64,000 nucleotides of DNA from Mesonia mobilis DSM 19841 (GTDB lineage Bacteria; Bacteroidota; Bacteroidia; Flavobacteriales; Flavobacteriaceae). The notes below the pieces were generated by a model. That model worked only from the letters and a program-made list of their open reading frames with translations, was not told the DNA's origin and did not search any database. The translations under genes were made by a program, and so were the position numbers. Where the stretch lies: the NCBI RefSeq assembly GCF_000423405.1, contig NZ_KE384014.1, positions 1-64,000 of the forward strand. The letters run 5' to 3'. Of this stretch, positions 1 through 9,643 are shown in pieces. The stretch's first letter is position 1. Each line of letters opens with the position of its first letter.

Positions 1-94
1 TTTTGATTTTATGGAAACTTATCCTCTTAGGTTCTACTACACAAAAATCCAATGTAGCTTTACTAATATCAATGCCAACATAAACATTTTTCAT
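1..94 (-). CDS. IS110-family transposase, N-terminal fragment (window edge)
   Basis: The visible residues begin MKNVYVGIDISKATLDFCVV. The GIDISKxTLD signature is the start of the RuvC-like DEDD domain of IS110 transposases, and its Asp is the first catalytic acidic residue. These enzymes recombine a donor and a target under guidance of an element-encoded RNA. The ATG is at 94-92. The gene runs off the window at base 1, so whether it is intact cannot be judged. Codons in view are open and show no frameshift. Identification rests on a short but characteristic motif. Confidence 0.82.
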   Translation of the reverse strand, partial: MKNVYVGIDISKATLDFCVVEPKRISFHKIK

Positions 95-119
95 AACTTT
101 GTTTTACTTTGTTGAAGAG

Positions 120-270
120 ATGCTTTTCATCAATAACTCGACTCCTTGATAATGGGCTTTAAATCCCGAATTTCTATTAGAGATTTTGATGAAAGTCTGA
201 ACTTGAGTCTGAATCGAACTTTGAACTTTATGTTCTGAGCGAAAATAGTGTACTCAAGTTCAGCTCTCTT
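120..270 (-). ncRNA. candidate IS110 bridge RNA
   Basis: Two strong stem-loops lie in tandem between the presumed element end and the transposase start. The first, 5' on the minus strand, pairs 252-263 with 197-208 (12 perfect pairs, CTGAACTTGAGT with its complement) around a 43-base loop. The second pairs 186-194 with 125-133 (9 perfect pairs, TTTCATCAA with TTGATGAAA) around a 52-base loop. Two internal loops are the hallmark of IS110 bridge RNAs, which carry target- and donor-binding guides. Loop 2 contains GGAGTCGAG (137-145 reversed), identical to part of the REP-like repeat at 317-325. Ends are approximate and expression is inferred. Confidence 0.45.
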
Positions 271-312
271 TTTTATTAAACTTACTATGAATTTACAAAT
301 ACAAGTCTAAAG

Positions 313-326
313 GAGCGGAGTCGAGA
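313..326 (+). repeat. half REP-like repeat next to the IS110 end
   Basis: GAGCGGAGTCGAGA here is identical to the distal half of the longer repeat at 4200-4223 and to the inverted copy at 4251-4273. The proximal half of the repeat is missing and is replaced by the non-coding IS110 leader. This is what would be left if the element had inserted inside the repeat. Confidence 0.6.
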
Positions 327-356
327 AGTTTTATCTTATTAAATGATTATTAGTAG

Positions 357-387
357 GATGAGATCTTGAAACAAGTTCAACATCACG
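357..387 (+). repeat. degenerate REP-like repeat
   Basis: This stretch (GATCTTGAAACAAGTTCAACATCACG) has a TTGAA/TTCAA dyad around a short centre and resembles the second arm of the repeat pair at 47827-47852. It lies between the IS110 end and prmC. It is probably a decayed member of the same intergenic family. Nothing else is seen between 327 and 411. Confidence 0.4.
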
Positions 388-411
388 AAAATTATAAATC
401 TAAGAATACAC

Positions 412-1296
412 TTGAAATTAAAAACATATAAAACTGAATTTTACGCGCAGCTACTTCCTTTATTTCCGGAAACAGAGGTTGAATCGTTTTTCTATTTATT
501 GACGGAAGCTTATTTAGAGAAAACTAGAATTCAGTTAGCATTAGATCCAAATTTTGAATTGAATTCGACGCAACTTCAGCAATTTGAAAAAGCTTTACAG
601 CGTTTATTGCAGCAAGAACCTATTCAATATATATTGGGTGATACCGAGTTTTTTGGATATCCGTTTCAGGTAAATCAACACACCTTGATCCCACGACCGG
701 AAACAGAAGAATTAGTCGCCTGGATCATTGAAGATGTAAAAAACAAGAATCAAGCGAATTCTCATCACAAACCACTCAACTCTAAAATTACTGTTCTTGA
801 TATTGGCACGGGAAGCGGTTGCATTCCTATAAGTTTGGCAAAAGAACTTCCGCAAGCAAAAGTAAATTCTATTGATGTTTCTGAGGAAGCTTTACAAGTC
901 GCTAGAAAAAATTCAACCTTAAATAATATTGAGGTGAATTTTATACAGCAAGACATTTTGCAAGCTGAAAATTTACCCGAGAAATACGATGTCATCGTTT
1001 CTAATCCGCCCTATGTTCGTGAGTTAGAGAAAGAACAAATGCATCAAAATGTACTTGATTTTGAACCGAAATTAGCCTTATTTGTAGAAAACGACGATCC
1101 GCTTATTTTTTACCGAAAAATAGCGCAATTAGCGAAGAATGCTTTGATAGAAAATGGCAAGTTGTATTTCGAGATCAACGAATATTTACCTGAAGAAATG
1201 GTATCTTTGTTAGAAGAAATTGGCTACCAAGATATCGAATTAAAAAAAGATATTTTTGGTAAATTTAGAATGTGTAAAGCTTCATTGCGGGCTTGA
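412..1296 (+). CDS. prmC: peptide chain release factor N5-glutamine methyltransferase PrmC
   Basis: PrmC methylates the glutamine of the GGQ motif in release factors RF1/RF2 using S-adenosylmethionine. The 294-residue protein has a helical N-terminal substrate-recognition region (about 1-100), the SAM-binding loop DIGTGSG (130-136) and the catalytic NPPY tetrapeptide (198-201). The start is TTG at 412: no upstream in-frame ATG exists and the protein begins as flavobacterial PrmC proteins do. The last residues (KASLRA) and the TGA stop lie inside a REP-like repeat (1287-1310), so the C-terminus may have been altered by repeat insertion. Length is close to normal for the family. Confidence 0.93.
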   Translation: MKLKTYKTEFYAQLLPLFPETEVESFFYLLTEAYLEKTRIQLALDPNFELNSTQLQQFEKALQRLLQQEPIQYILGDTEFFGYPFQVNQHTLIPRPETEELVAWIIEDVKNKNQANSHHKPLNSKITVLDIGTGSGCIPISLAKELPQAKVNSIDVSEEALQVARKNSTLNNIEVNFIQQDILQAENLPEKYDVIVSNPPYVRELEKEQMHQNVLDFEPKLALFVENDDPLIFYRKIAQLAKNALIENGKLYFEINEYLPEEMVSLLEEIGYQDIELKKDIFGKFRMCKASLRA

Positions 1297-1310
1297 TTCG
1301 GAATCTCATT
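1287..1310 (+). repeat. REP-like repeat overlapping the prmC stop codon
   Basis: GCTTGATTCGGAATCTCATT matches the class seen at 40697-40724 and 47766-47794 (arm of the form CTTGAnnnnGAATCTnA). The repeat supplies the prmC stop codon (TGA at 1294-1296). Confidence 0.5.
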
Positions 1311-1400
1311 TAATGAAGAAATGAGCTAGAGAAAGATGGTTTGTGCCATTCAAATTAGAAATGTATTATTAAATTCAACTATAAAATAGGCTCTTAAGTT

Positions 1401-1456
1401 CCTTCCTTAAATTGGGAAGGTAGATTTTTCAACTTAAGTTGAAAAAAGACGGAAGG
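1401..1456 (+). repeat. nested inverted repeats between prmC and the LOG gene
   Basis: A perfect 22-base palindrome centred on CAACTTAAGTTG spans 1425-1446. It is flanked by CCTTCC (1401-1406) with GGAAGG (1415-1420) and a second GGAAGG (1451-1456), which allows alternative hairpins. There is no clear T-tract typical of a terminator. It is probably an intergenic repeat unit or a bidirectional RNA hairpin. Confidence 0.45.
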
Positions 1457-1473
1457 GTGAAATATTAATCCAT

Positions 1474-2091
1474 ATGAATTCAACTGAAAAACCTGCTGTA
1501 AACTTCATAAAAAGCATTGCGGTGTTTTGTGGAAGTAGCGATAGTAATGATGAATTTATTTACAGTCAGGCCTACGAACTTGGTCGATCGCTAGCCAATA
1601 AAAATATAGATTTGGTTTACGGCGGAAGCAAATTAGGCTTGATGGGCCAAGTAGCAAAAGGAGCTCTAGAAAACGACGGACTCGCATTTGGTGTGATCCC
1701 CGAGTTTTTAAAAACCAAAGAAATCGTACATCGAGAACTTACCGAGCTTATTACCACGCAAGATATGCACGAGCGTAAACTCAAGATGCACGAAATGAGC
1801 GACGGTTTTATTATGTTACCGGGCGGATTTGGAACGTTTGAAGAATTTTTTGAGATTCTCACTTGGGCGCAATTGGGCTTGCATCAAAAACCGATTGGCG
1901 TCTTAAATACCGAAGGTTATTACAACGATCTATTAATGATGTTTAATAATATGGTGACCAAAGGCTTACTGAAAAAAGAAAATTTAGACTTGGTTTTAGT
2001 TTCCGATTCTGTGGAGATTCTACTCGATAAAATGCACGCTTACGAATCGAAAATAGAAACAAAATGGCTTACCAATAAAGAGCAGACTTAA
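1474..2091 (+). CDS. LOG-family (TIGR00730) nucleoside 5'-monophosphate phosphoribohydrolase
   Basis: The protein is a Rossmann-like lysine-decarboxylase-like protein now known as the LOG family, whose members cleave cytokinin riboside monophosphates or purine nucleotides to base plus ribose 5-phosphate. The signature PGGFGTFEE is at residues 116-124, and MHERK, a conserved Arg-containing segment, is at about 98-102. Length (205 aa) suits the family. In a flavobacterium the physiological substrate is unknown, because many LOG homologues act as general nucleotide monophosphate phosphoribohydrolases. It is followed by about 100 bases with no clear promoter and then ligA. Confidence 0.85.
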   Translation: MNSTEKPAVNFIKSIAVFCGSSDSNDEFIYSQAYELGRSLANKNIDLVYGGSKLGLMGQVAKGALENDGLAFGVIPEFLKTKEIVHRELTELITTQDMHERKLKMHEMSDGFIMLPGGFGTFEEFFEILTWAQLGLHQKPIGVLNTEGYYNDLLMMFNNMVTKGLLKKENLDLVLVSDSVEILLDKMHAYESKIETKWLTNKEQT

Positions 2092-2187
2092 AATTTAATT
2101 ATTGCAAGTCAGATCTAGAATCTAGAATTGCGTGTAACAACAAGTCTTAGCTAAAGAGTAACTGAAATTCAGTAAGTTTTAAACTGA

Positions 2188-4191
<2,004 letters not shown>

Positions 4192-4199
4192 GCCTTGAA

Positions 4200-4273
4200 T
4201 GTCAGGTCGAGCGGAGTCGAGACTCATTTATGTAATATTATATAAAGACCTCTCGACTCCGCTCGGGGTGACA
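4200..4273 (+). repeat. inverted pair of REP-like repeats
   Basis: Two copies of a repeat with the shared core CGAGCGGAGTCGAGA face each other at 4200-4223 and 4251-4273, separated by about 27 AT-rich bases. The arms can pair into a long hairpin. They lie between the convergent ligA and phosphoesterase genes, a usual site for such elements. A half copy lies at 313-326. Confidence 0.75.
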
Positions 4274-4287
4274 GCATTGAATAAAAA

Positions 4288-4308
4288 GATTCCTGCCTGC
4301 GCAGGAAT
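4288..4308 (-). terminator. hairpin after the phosphoesterase gene
   Basis: ATTCCTGC and GCAGGAAT pair around a CTGC loop just beyond the stop codon of the minus-strand gene. On the minus strand it is followed by CTTTTTATT, a weak T-tract. It could be a terminator or another short intergenic repeat. Confidence 0.45.
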
Positions 4309-5219
4309 TAAACTTCAATTGCTACACCATCTGCAGAAACATTATTTTCTTCATCTAAATAAAAATCGATACGTCCTAAATTTACACCTGCCCAACCGGT
4401 TTGGTTTACTAAGACTTTTTTGCCTTCTATATTGGTAGTTATTGTAGGTTTTGGTAAAAAAGTATGCGTATGCCCACCGATAATCAAATCGATATCTTTT
4501 GTTTTTGCAGCGAGTTTTAGATCGTCAATTTTATCGGTTTCGTAATGGTAGCCCAAATGAGAAAGACAGATCACTAAATCGCATTTTTCTTGCTGTTTTA
4601 GCTTTTTAGTCATTTCTTGAGCAATTTCTACCGGGTTGAGGTATTTGGTTTCTTTGTAGTTGTTTTTACTTACGAGTCCGTCGAGTTCGATTCCTAAGCC
4701 AAAAACACCAATTTTCACTCCGTCTTTTATGAAAATTTGATGATCTTTTACTTTTCCGTCGATCATAGTGTTCGAGAAATCGTAATTTGAATTAATAAAG
4801 CTAAAATCGGCGTGCGGTAATTGTGCGTAAAAACCATCGATACCATTGTCGAAATCGTGATTTCCTAAAGTAGCAGCATCATACTTAAGTTTGCTCATAA
4901 GTTTAAACTCTAATTCGCCTCCATAAAAATTGAAAAAAGGAGTTCCTTGAAAAATATCACCCGCATCTAATAAGAGTGTATTTGGGTTTTCTTTGCGAAT
5001 CGCTTCTATAAGTGTGTAGCGTCGTGAAACTCCGCCTTGATTCGGGAATTTAGCATCATCTGCAGGGAAAGCTTCAATATGGCTGTGCACATCGTTGGTG
5101 TGCAAAATCGTAATATGTTTTACCGGACTTTTAAATGAAGAAGTAAGTAAGCCTAAACCACCGATTCCTGTGAAAACTCCAGCTGCTGTTGTTTGTTGTA
5201 TAAAGGTTTTTCTTTTCAT
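4308..5219 (-). CDS. UshA-type metallophosphatase domain protein, exported (5'-nucleotidase N-terminal half)
   Basis: This 303-residue protein carries only the metallophosphoesterase half of a periplasmic 5'-nucleotidase. Visible metal-binding motifs are HTNDVHSH (about 40-47), DAGD (about 86), GNHDFDNG (about 119-126) and GGHTHTF (about 253). The N-terminus (MKRKTFIQQT then a hydrophobic run to about residue 28) looks like an export signal of weak Tat or Sec type. The nucleotide-recognition half is in the gene immediately upstream, with a one-base gap, so the two products probably act together. Substrate is likely a nucleotide or a related phosphate ester. Confidence 0.88.
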   Translation of the reverse strand: MKRKTFIQQTTAAGVFTGIGGLGLLTSSFKSPVKHITILHTNDVHSHIEAFPADDAKFPNQGGVSRRYTLIEAIRKENPNTLLLDAGDIFQGTPFFNFYGGELEFKLMSKLKYDAATLGNHDFDNGIDGFYAQLPHADFSFINSNYDFSNTMIDGKVKDHQIFIKDGVKIGVFGLGIELDGLVSKNNYKETKYLNPVEIAQEMTKKLKQQEKCDLVICLSHLGYHYETDKIDDLKLAAKTKDIDLIIGGHTHTFLPKPTITTNIEGKKVLVNQTGWAGVNLGRIDFYLDEENNVSADGVAIEV

Positions 5220-5220
5220 C

Positions 5221-5985
5221 TTACTCTTCTAGTTTTATAAAACGTTCATCTCTTACCGGTGCGATGGTATCTTTCTTTTTAAAATAATCGATAAATAAGT
5301 TTCTTAGCTTGTAATTCATCGTGATTACCGTATCGTTCTTAGCGAAAAAGTCCATATGATCGCCGCCGTTTTTTAGGTAATCATTAGTAGCGATGTAGTA
5401 AAATTTTCCGTTTTCTAGGTTTTTGTTTTGAATGGTGGCTTTTTTAATGCTTCCGTCAGGATTTAAAATAAGTTGCATTCCGCTAATAGGATGCGCAGCT
5501 TGATGTTTAGCTAAATAATCGAATAATTCTTGCATCGCTTCCGCAGAAAGTTTAACCACGACCGCTTCATTTTCAAAAGGCATTAAATTATAACCGGTTT
5601 TGGTAGTTATATTTCCTTGGTTAATGGTCGATCGTATTCCGCCGTAATTCAGTAAAACTCCGTCAATACTATCTTGCATACGAGCAACGAAAAGCGGTTG
5701 CAGCATTTCTAGCACGGCATCGGCCTCCATATTTCCGATCGCTGTATTGTATTTGCTATCGGTTTTAGAGAGTGATTTTGGCGCGTAAGCTAACGTGGCG
5801 CTCATTTCTTCTTCAATATGTTCTGCGTAAGGCGCAATAAATTCATCTAAATCTTTATTAGAAGAAATAGAATCGTTAATGTTGATTTCTTTCCCTTCAA
5901 TTTTAGAAACTTGTAAAGCTTGTTCTTTACAGGCAATTAGACTTACGATGGAACAAAACGATAGAAAAAAGGAGAATTTTTTCAT
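5221..5985 (-). CDS. 5'-nucleotidase C-terminal domain lipoprotein
   Basis: The protein matches the substrate-binding C-terminal domain of UshA-like nucleotidases, with NYGGIRSTINQGNITT and the TNDYLKNGGDHM segment that contacts the base in the family. The leader MKKFSFFLSFCSIVSLIAC ends in a lipobox Cys. The start is set to the ATG at 5985, because the upstream TTG (5991) only adds two residues. It is the first gene of a two-gene operon with the metallophosphatase. The order is the reverse of the domain order in single-chain nucleotidases. Confidence 0.88.
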   Translation of the reverse strand: MKKFSFFLSFCSIVSLIACKEQALQVSKIEGKEININDSISSNKDLDEFIAPYAEHIEEEMSATLAYAPKSLSKTDSKYNTAIGNMEADAVLEMLQPLFVARMQDSIDGVLLNYGGIRSTINQGNITTKTGYNLMPFENEAVVVKLSAEAMQELFDYLAKHQAAHPISGMQLILNPDGSIKKATIQNKNLENGKFYYIATNDYLKNGGDHMDFFAKNDTVITMNYKLRNLFIDYFKKKDTIAPVRDERFIKLEE

Positions 5986-6004
5986 TTTCAAATAAATTTA
6001 CGGG

Positions 6005-6012
6005 CAAAGATA
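6005..6012 (-). promoter_or_regulatory. -7 element for the split nucleotidase operon
   Basis: TATCTTTG on the minus strand matches the Bacteroidota -7 consensus TAnnTTTG, 20 bases upstream of the ATG at 5985. No clear -33 TTG was found at the expected distance. Confidence 0.55.
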
Positions 6013-6139
6013 AGAAGAGAAATAGTTTTCTTTGGCTGAAAATAAAAAAGCTAACCTAATCTTTACGTTCAAAAAAAGTAAGACTTTAAATGTAACTTTT
6101 TGCCGTATTCATAGTCTTATGTGTAAAATAACTTGATTG

Positions 6140-8008
6140 ATGAAAAAAATAATTTATGCAGTTGCTGCGATCGCGACCTTAGTAGGTTGTAAATCAACGC
6201 AACAAAGCACAAACAGCGATTTAGTAGTTGCCAATTTAGATTTAGTGAATGTCGACGACGATAAAGTCATGGTAAGTGTAGATCCTGGAAAATTTACTAC
6301 CGAAGAAACTACATTTTACATTCCGAAAACCGTACCGGGAACTTATTCTACCGATAATTACGGACAATTTATAGAAGGTGTAAAAGCGATCGATTATAAA
6401 GGAAATGAATTAAGCGTTACCAAATTAGACGATAATTCTTGGAAAATTAGCAACGCAACCGCATTAGATAAAGTTACCTATTGGGTAAACGATTCTTACG
6501 ATATTGAAGGAGAAGAAGGTGTTTTCTCACCAGCCGGAACAAATATTAAAGCCGGTGAAAATTTTATGCTGAATTTACACGGATTTGTAGGTTATTTCGA
6601 CGGAATGTCTGAAAAACCATACCAATTAGTGATCAAGCATCCAAAAGATCTAATCGCAGGAACTTCCTTGAAAAAAGTAGCCGTTGCTACCGATGAAGAG
6701 CAAACTTATGCTACCGATCAATTTAATGTGAGTCGTTATTTTGAAGTAACCGATCATCCAATTATGTATTCTACACCAGATACAACCAGCTTTCAGTTAC
6801 AGGGGATGAAGGTGAAATTACAAGTATATTCACCAAACAAAGCTTATTCTGTAGAAGATATTGCGCCTAAAATGAAAGAAATGATGCAAGCGCAAAAAGC
6901 ATTTTTAGGTGAAATTGATAATACCGATGTTTATGCGGTACTTTTATATCTTTCAGATGTGAATGGGCAAGATGCGCAAGGTTTTGGAGCGTTAGAACAC
7001 CATACATCAACTACGGTTGTTCTTCCGGAATCGATGCCGTTAGAGCGTTTAAATGAAACGATGAAAGATGTAGTTTCGCACGAGTTTTTCCATATTATTA
7101 CTCCGCTAAGCGTACATTCTAACGAAGTTCATTATTTTGATTATAACGACCCAGAAATGTCTCAGCATCTTTGGATGTATGAAGGTGTAACCGAATATTT
7201 CGCTAATTTATTTCAGGTGAAAGAAGGTCTGATCGATCATCAAGCTTTTTACGATCGTATGTCAGAGAAAATCACTTCTTCTAAGCAATTTGACGATACG
7301 ATGCCATTTACGGTTATGAGTGAAAATATTTTAGATGAAGAATACGAAAGCAGCTATTATAATGTTTATCAAAAAGGAGCTTTAATCGGAATGTCTTTAG
7401 ATATTCGTTTACGTGAGTTAAGTAACGGAGAAATGGGTATTTTAGATCTAATGAAGAAATTAAGCAACAAATACGGAAAAGATAAACCGTTTGAAGATGA
7501 AGAATTGATCCCGGCAATTGTTGAATTAACCTATCCTGAAATTCAGAGCTTTTTCGATACTTATATCACAGGAACTACACCAATCCCTTACGGAGACTTT
7601 TTCGCTAAAGTTGGTGTAGAAGAAATGGAATCTGAAGTGCAAACAGGAGTTTTCTTAAAAGGTCAGCAGCCATATATCGACGGTAATCCACAGACAAAAG
7701 AATTGTTTTTTAGAGAAGGTATTGCTTTCAACTCATTTTTAAATGAATTAGGAGTAGAGCCAAAAGATGTGATCAAATCTGTAAACGGAACCGAATACAA
7801 TATCGAAAATGTATATGGTTTAATTATGGGTTCTCGCGGTTGGAAAGAAGGCGATCAAGTAACCATGGTCATCGAGCGTGATGGGGAAGAGAAAACCTTA
7901 GAAGCAGCTTATAAAACGCCAACAGATAAAGAAACCAAGTTGCAAGAGATGGAGCTTTCTAGCGACGATCAACGCGTAAAGCTTAGAAAAGCTTGGTTAG
8001 AAAATTAG
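6140..8008 (+). CDS. M61-family peptidase lipoprotein with PDZ domain
   Basis: The protein is a glycyl-aminopeptidase-type M61 metallopeptidase. The zinc motif HEFFH is at 314-318 and the third ligand lies in WMYEGVTEYF (about 348-357). An N-terminal beta domain precedes the gluzincin core, and a PDZ domain follows at about 510-600. The leader MKKIIYAVAAIATLVGC gives a lipobox Cys, so the protein is anchored in the cell envelope. The ATG at 6140 is preferred to the TTG at 6137. It is divergent from the nucleotidase operon and ends at a strong terminator. Confidence 0.9.
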   Translation: MKKIIYAVAAIATLVGCKSTQQSTNSDLVVANLDLVNVDDDKVMVSVDPGKFTTEETTFYIPKTVPGTYSTDNYGQFIEGVKAIDYKGNELSVTKLDDNSWKISNATALDKVTYWVNDSYDIEGEEGVFSPAGTNIKAGENFMLNLHGFVGYFDGMSEKPYQLVIKHPKDLIAGTSLKKVAVATDEEQTYATDQFNVSRYFEVTDHPIMYSTPDTTSFQLQGMKVKLQVYSPNKAYSVEDIAPKMKEMMQAQKAFLGEIDNTDVYAVLLYLSDVNGQDAQGFGALEHHTSTTVVLPESMPLERLNETMKDVVSHEFFHIITPLSVHSNEVHYFDYNDPEMSQHLWMYEGVTEYFANLFQVKEGLIDHQAFYDRMSEKITSSKQFDDTMPFTVMSENILDEEYESSYYNVYQKGALIGMSLDIRLRELSNGEMGILDLMKKLSNKYGKDKPFEDEELIPAIVELTYPEIQSFFDTYITGTTPIPYGDFFAKVGVEEMESEVQTGVFLKGQQPYIDGNPQTKELFFREGIAFNSFLNELGVEPKDVIKSVNGTEYNIENVYGLIMGSRGWKEGDQVTMVIERDGEEKTLEAAYKTPTDKETKLQEMELSSDDQRVKLRKAWLEN

Positions 8009-8031
8009 AAATTAAGTTTTAGTAAATATTT

Positions 8032-8065
8032 AAAAAGCTGCCTAAACTTAGGCAGCTTTTTTTTG
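8032..8065 (+). terminator. rho-independent terminator after the M61 peptidase gene
   Basis: AAAGCTGCCTAA pairs with TTAGGCAGCTTT around a 2-base centre and is followed by a run of eight T. Confidence 0.9.
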
Positions 8066-8111
8066 TAGTATTCATAAGTTTTAGCACAAGAAAAATCCTA
8101 AGCGAATGCGA

Positions 8112-8140
8112 TTGTTATTCTTTAAGAAATCTTACATTTG
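8112..8140 (+). promoter_or_regulatory. promoter of the DUF6913-dapA unit
   Basis: TTG (8112-8114) and TACATTTG (8133-8140) are separated by 18 bases, close to the flavobacterial -33/-7 spacing. The ATG of the first gene follows 22 bases downstream. This is the best-spaced promoter in the window. Confidence 0.75.
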
Positions 8141-8161
8141 TGCGGCTGTTATTAAAAGTAA

Positions 8162-8659
8162 ATGTTTCAGAAATTAAAAATAAGTTCAGCAAAAAAATAC
8201 ATAGAAAATAGTATCTATGATCATCGTCCCAAAGCGGTTCGTCAAATCGATAAGTTAGGCGTTATTATAGATGAAAAAGTGCTGAATAAAATTGCTTACG
8301 ATCAACTTGAAAAAGCTTTTTCTTCGTTAGGGAAGAAGGTTGAAATAATTTTATTTTCAGATAAAGCTGAAGAAGGAGTGTTAAGTTTTAAGCGAAGCGA
8401 TCTCGGGTGGAAAGGAGTTTTTAAACCAGAAACCGCTGCGGCAAAATTTCAGCAAGAACAATTCGATGTGTTGGTTAATTATTTTGAAACACCACAACCC
8501 GAGCTTATTTTATTAGGAGTTTCAACTTCAGCAAAAATAAAAGTAGGCTTTTCACAGCAAGACAAAAAATTAAACGATTTACAGATCAATGTGTCTGCAA
8601 CAGAAGTAGATTTGTTTATTAAAGAATTAAAAAAGTATTTAGCTATTATAAACCAATAA
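8162..8659 (+). CDS. DUF6913-like conserved flavobacterial protein
   Basis: This is a 165-residue soluble protein with no signal peptide or membrane segment. It is basic at the N-terminus ([15 protein letters not shown]) and contains an alternating strand/helix pattern ([29 protein letters not shown]) that suggests an alpha/beta fold. The family is known mainly from Flavobacteriia next to dapA. The function is unknown. It lies 5 bases upstream of dapA and shares its promoter, so a link to cell-wall or lysine precursor supply is possible but unproved. Confidence 0.75.
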   Translation: MFQKLKISSAKKYIENSIYDHRPKAVRQIDKLGVIIDEKVLNKIAYDQLEKAFSSLGKKVEIILFSDKAEEGVLSFKRSDLGWKGVFKPETAAAKFQQEQFDVLVNYFETPQPELILLGVSTSAKIKVGFSQQDKKLNDLQINVSATEVDLFIKELKKYLAIINQ

Positions 8660-8664
8660 GACCA

Positions 8665-9543
8665 ATGAAAAAGTTTGTAGGAACCGGAGTGGCATTAATT
8701 ACCCCATTTAAAGAAGACCGCTCTGTAGATGTAGAAGCTTTAAAAGAACTTGTACGTTTTCAAAAACAAAATGGGATTAATTATATCGTAGTTTTAGGAA
8801 CTACGGGAGAATATGCTACGCTAAATAAAAATGAAAGAGAATTAGTAAAGCAAACTATTGTTGAAGAAAATAATGCTGAATTGCCCTTAGTTTTAGGTAT
8901 TGGCGGTAACAACACACAAGCAGTTTGTGAGCAAATTAAAACTGAAAACTTAGAAAGTTTTGATGCAATTCTTTCAGTTTCACCGTATTATGTAAAACCG
9001 ACGCAAGAAGGCATTTATCAACACTTTAAAAAAGTGTCACAAGCGGCAACTTTACCCGTCATTTTGTATAACGTACCGGGAAGAACCAGTTCTAATATGT
9101 CTCCGGCAACTGTAGCAAGATTGGCGAACGATTTTGAAAATATAATTGGGATCAAAGAAGCAGCAGGAAATATGGTACAAGCGATGGAAATGATTAGCCA
9201 AACGCCAGAAGACTTTTTAGTGATCTCTGGTGACGATATGCTAACTTTACCAATGGTATTGGCCGGTGGAGCGGGAGTGATTTCTGTGATTGCAGAAGGT
9301 TTTCCGAAGCAATTTTCAGAAATGGTTCAGTTAGGTTTGAGCAGAGAAGTAGATGAAGCTTATAAAATTCATTACCAAATTGCTCCGGCGATCGATTTAA
9401 TTTTTGAAGAAGGAAATCCTGCCGGGATCAAAGCTGTATTTAAAAAGTTAGGTTTAGCAGAAGATTATGTGCGTTTGCCCTTGGTAGAAGCTACAGAAAA
9501 TCTAAGTGCCAAAATTTCAGCTTTTGTAGATAAAATTAAATAG
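8665..9543 (+). CDS. dapA: 4-hydroxy-tetrahydrodipicolinate synthase
   Basis: DapA condenses pyruvate with aspartate semialdehyde in the diaminopimelate/lysine pathway. The Schiff-base lysine is Lys164 in GIKEAAG. Tyr135 in YNVPGR and GTTGE at 45-49 complete the active site. At 292 residues it is the usual length. dapB, the next enzyme of the pathway, is also in this window at 58353-59063 but in a separate operon. Confidence 0.96.
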   Translation: MKKFVGTGVALITPFKEDRSVDVEALKELVRFQKQNGINYIVVLGTTGEYATLNKNERELVKQTIVEENNAELPLVLGIGGNNTQAVCEQIKTENLESFDAILSVSPYYVKPTQEGIYQHFKKVSQAATLPVILYNVPGRTSSNMSPATVARLANDFENIIGIKEAAGNMVQAMEMISQTPEDFLVISGDDMLTLPMVLAGGAGVISVIAEGFPKQFSEMVQLGLSREVDEAYKIHYQIAPAIDLIFEEGNPAGIKAVFKKLGLAEDYVRLPLVEATENLSAKISAFVDKIK

Positions 9544-9619
9544 GTTTCGATAAAATATCTTGACTTATTCGCGGTTTAAATTAAAGATTTAGAAATTTTT
9601 ATAATCCATAATATTAAAG

Positions 9620-9627
9620 TACTTTTG
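9620..9627 (+). promoter_or_regulatory. -7 element upstream of bamD
   Basis: TACTTTTG fits the flavobacterial -7 consensus exactly. Transcription should start about 5-7 bases further on, at about 9633, so translation is expected from the ATG at 9644 and not from the ATG at 9632. Confidence 0.7.
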
Positions 9628-9643
9628 CAAGATGTTTTTAAAG

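Larger units (their letters stand above)
1..312 (-). mobile_element. IS110-family insertion sequence, left (5') end, cut by the window edge
   Basis: The minus strand carries the first 31 codons of an IS110-type transposase (94 down to 1) preceded by about 218 bases of non-coding DNA. In the IS110 subgroup the long non-coding end lies upstream of the transposase gene and encodes the bridge RNA, which matches this arrangement. The outer boundary is inferred: a REP-like repeat that appears complete elsewhere (4200-4223) starts abruptly at 313 with GAGCGGAGTCGAGA, so the element probably ends at about 312. The rest of the element lies outside the window. The boundary has not been proved because the other end cannot be seen. 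Confidence 0.65.

Noticed and set aside
4199-4438. Open reading frame of 79 codons on the plus strand after ligA
   Set aside because: It runs across the REP-like repeat pair and then antisense to the end of the metallophosphatase gene. No family feature is visible.
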